From: a virus
Length of the DNA stretch: 40,676 nucleotides
IMG/VR virus record: IMGVR_UViG_3300040801_002504
Coordinates: 1-40,676 of that record
Reading direction: 5' to 3' (one strand)
Positions 39,947 to 40,676 of the stretch are shown here, piece by piece. Within the stretch, counting starts at the first letter, position 1, and every line of letters begins with the position of its first letter. The notes under the pieces are model-generated. The model was given only the letters and a program-made list of their open reading frames with translations. It had not been told where the DNA came from and did no database searches. The translations under genes were made by a program, and so were the position numbers.

Positions 39947-40676
39947 ATGGGTTCACGATTATATGGCAGAGCCGGGACTCTCGACTGGGCGATCGGGAAA
40001 AGAGGATATCCATTTGCTGAAATGCCGATGACGATAACAAAAGATGCTGATGCTGACCAAAGTATAGATATAATTTTGAGCATTCCAGATGGCAAGCGGC
40101 TTCTGATTGACCATGGTGATGGTAACAAGACTGATGTTGTCGGGCCGCAAGTAGAGACAACCTATACCGTTGCCTATGCGGATACAGCGGCTTATGAAAT
40201 TAGTATTTACGGTGACTTAGAATATATAACTTATTTTAAAATTACCGGTGAGCCGATTTCTGTTATTACCCAGCTTGAGCGGCTTACTTCTTTGACGTAT
40301 TTGAGGCTTTACAACAACTCATTAACAGACATAGGAAGTGTTACCAATCTTACTTCTTTGACGTTTTTGGCTCTTTACAGCAACTCACTAACAGATATAG
40401 GAACTGTTACCAATCTTACTTCTTTGACAAATTTACAGCTTTACAGCAACTCACTAACAGACATAGGGACTGTTACCAATCTTACTTCTTTGACGTATTT
40501 AAGCCTTGCCAACAACTCATTAACAGACATAGGGACTGTTACTAATCTTACTTCTTTGACAAATTTGAGGCTTCGCAACAACTCATTAACAGACATAGGG
40601 ACTGTTACCAATCTTACTTCTTTGACGTATTTAAGCCTTGCCAACAACTCATTAACAGACATAGGGACTGTTACTA
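39947..40676 (+). CDS. LRR receptor-binding protein, partial at the right edge
   Basis: Runs off the window with 243 codons visible. ATG 39947 has AAGGGG before it. Residues 1-~30 are an anchor (MGSRLYGRAGTLDWAIGKRG). Residues ~31-105 are a PKD-like domain (L-L-I-D-H-G-D-G-N-K-T-D-V-V-G-P) closely related to that of the 26785 gene. From ~106 come leucine-rich repeats of 22 residues (consensus L-T-S-L-T-x-L-x-L-x-x-N-S-L-T-D-I-G). At least six full or partial copies are visible. Likely host-recognition protein. Confidence 0.8.
   Translation, partial: MGSRLYGRAGTLDWAIGKRGYPFAEMPMTITKDADADQSIDIILSIPDGKRLLIDHGDGNKTDVVGPQVETTYTVAYADTAAYEISIYGDLEYITYFKITGEPISVITQLERLTSLTYLRLYNNSLTDIGSVTNLTSLTFLALYSNSLTDIGTVTNLTSLTNLQLYSNSLTDIGTVTNLTSLTYLSLANNSLTDIGTVTNLTSLTNLRLRNNSLTDIGTVTNLTSLTYLSLANNSLTDIGTVT
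40270..40676 (+). repeat. 66-bp tandem LRR-coding repeats
   Basis: Units of 66 bp (22 codons) starting near CTTACTTCTTTGAC at about 40280, 40346, 40412, 40478, 40544 and 40610. They are nearly identical except for a short variable block (T-[Y/F/N]-L-[R/A/Q/S]-L-[Y/A/R]-[N/S]). The array continues past the edge. Confidence 0.9.

Noticed and set aside
40270-40676. CRISPR or diversity-generating retroelement target
   Set aside because: The repeats are in-frame LRR codons, no reverse transcriptase or template repeat is visible, and the variants are not adenine-directed.

Overview
The window is a stretch of an AT-rich tailed-phage (or prophage) genome. It has a replication and recombination module, an accessory region loaded with IS607- and IS200/IS605-type mobile elements, a long virion-assembly operon, and host-recognition genes. 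The virion genes follow the order small terminase, large terminase (TerL), portal, scaffold, decoration, Mu-gpT-like capsid, SU10-type adaptor, P22-gp10-like nozzle, fibre or receptor proteins, ejection proteins and a giant polyvalent protein. With no sheath, tube or tape-measure gene present, this suggests a short-tailed (podovirus-like) virion. Most genes have Shine-Dalgarno sites and are packed tightly, so the host is a bacterium. I cannot name it from this sequence.

Layout. Positions 1-110 hold a GC-richer fragment (tail of an ORF or a folded RNA). At 140-534 are two tiny minus-strand genes. Divergent sigma70-type promoters at 581-681 separate them from a plus-strand early operon (722-8247): HTH protein, DEDDy exonuclease, Gp3-like protein, putative ssDNA-binding protein, a RecD2-type helicase split in two, an ERCC4 nuclease, and a CHC2-TOPRIM-SF3 primase-helicase. 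A strong terminator closes it. The 8.25-9.2 kb gap has iteron-like TAGAAC repeats and a 21-bp inverted repeat and could be an origin. At 9.0-11.8 kb is IS607-type material: an intact serine recombinase, a tnpB stub, a Cys-rich cargo gene, and a second TnpB gene broken only by one TAA. An intact IS200/IS605 element (12.52-14.09 kb, minus) sits inside a small minus-strand operon of phage genes (12.16-14.72 kb).

The 14.7-15.1 kb divergent region holds two matching palindromes and an array of TATAATT-like half-sites spaced 10/11 bp, directly before the virion operon (15.1 kb to the end). Inside that operon, gene 19205-19654 is an in-frame mosaic of pieces of its neighbours plus a dispersed 93-bp repeat. 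Two paralogous leucine-rich-repeat proteins (26.8-29.5 kb and 39.9 kb to the edge) are likely receptor binders. The second has near-identical 66-bp repeats that differ mainly at predicted exposed beta-strand positions. A protein of about 2,380 residues (32343-39485) carries ART-like domains, an HExxH motif and an LPD38-like region, and is probably injected into the host.

No DNA polymerase, site-specific phage integrase, repressor or lysis gene is recognisable here; they must lie outside the window or be unrecognised.
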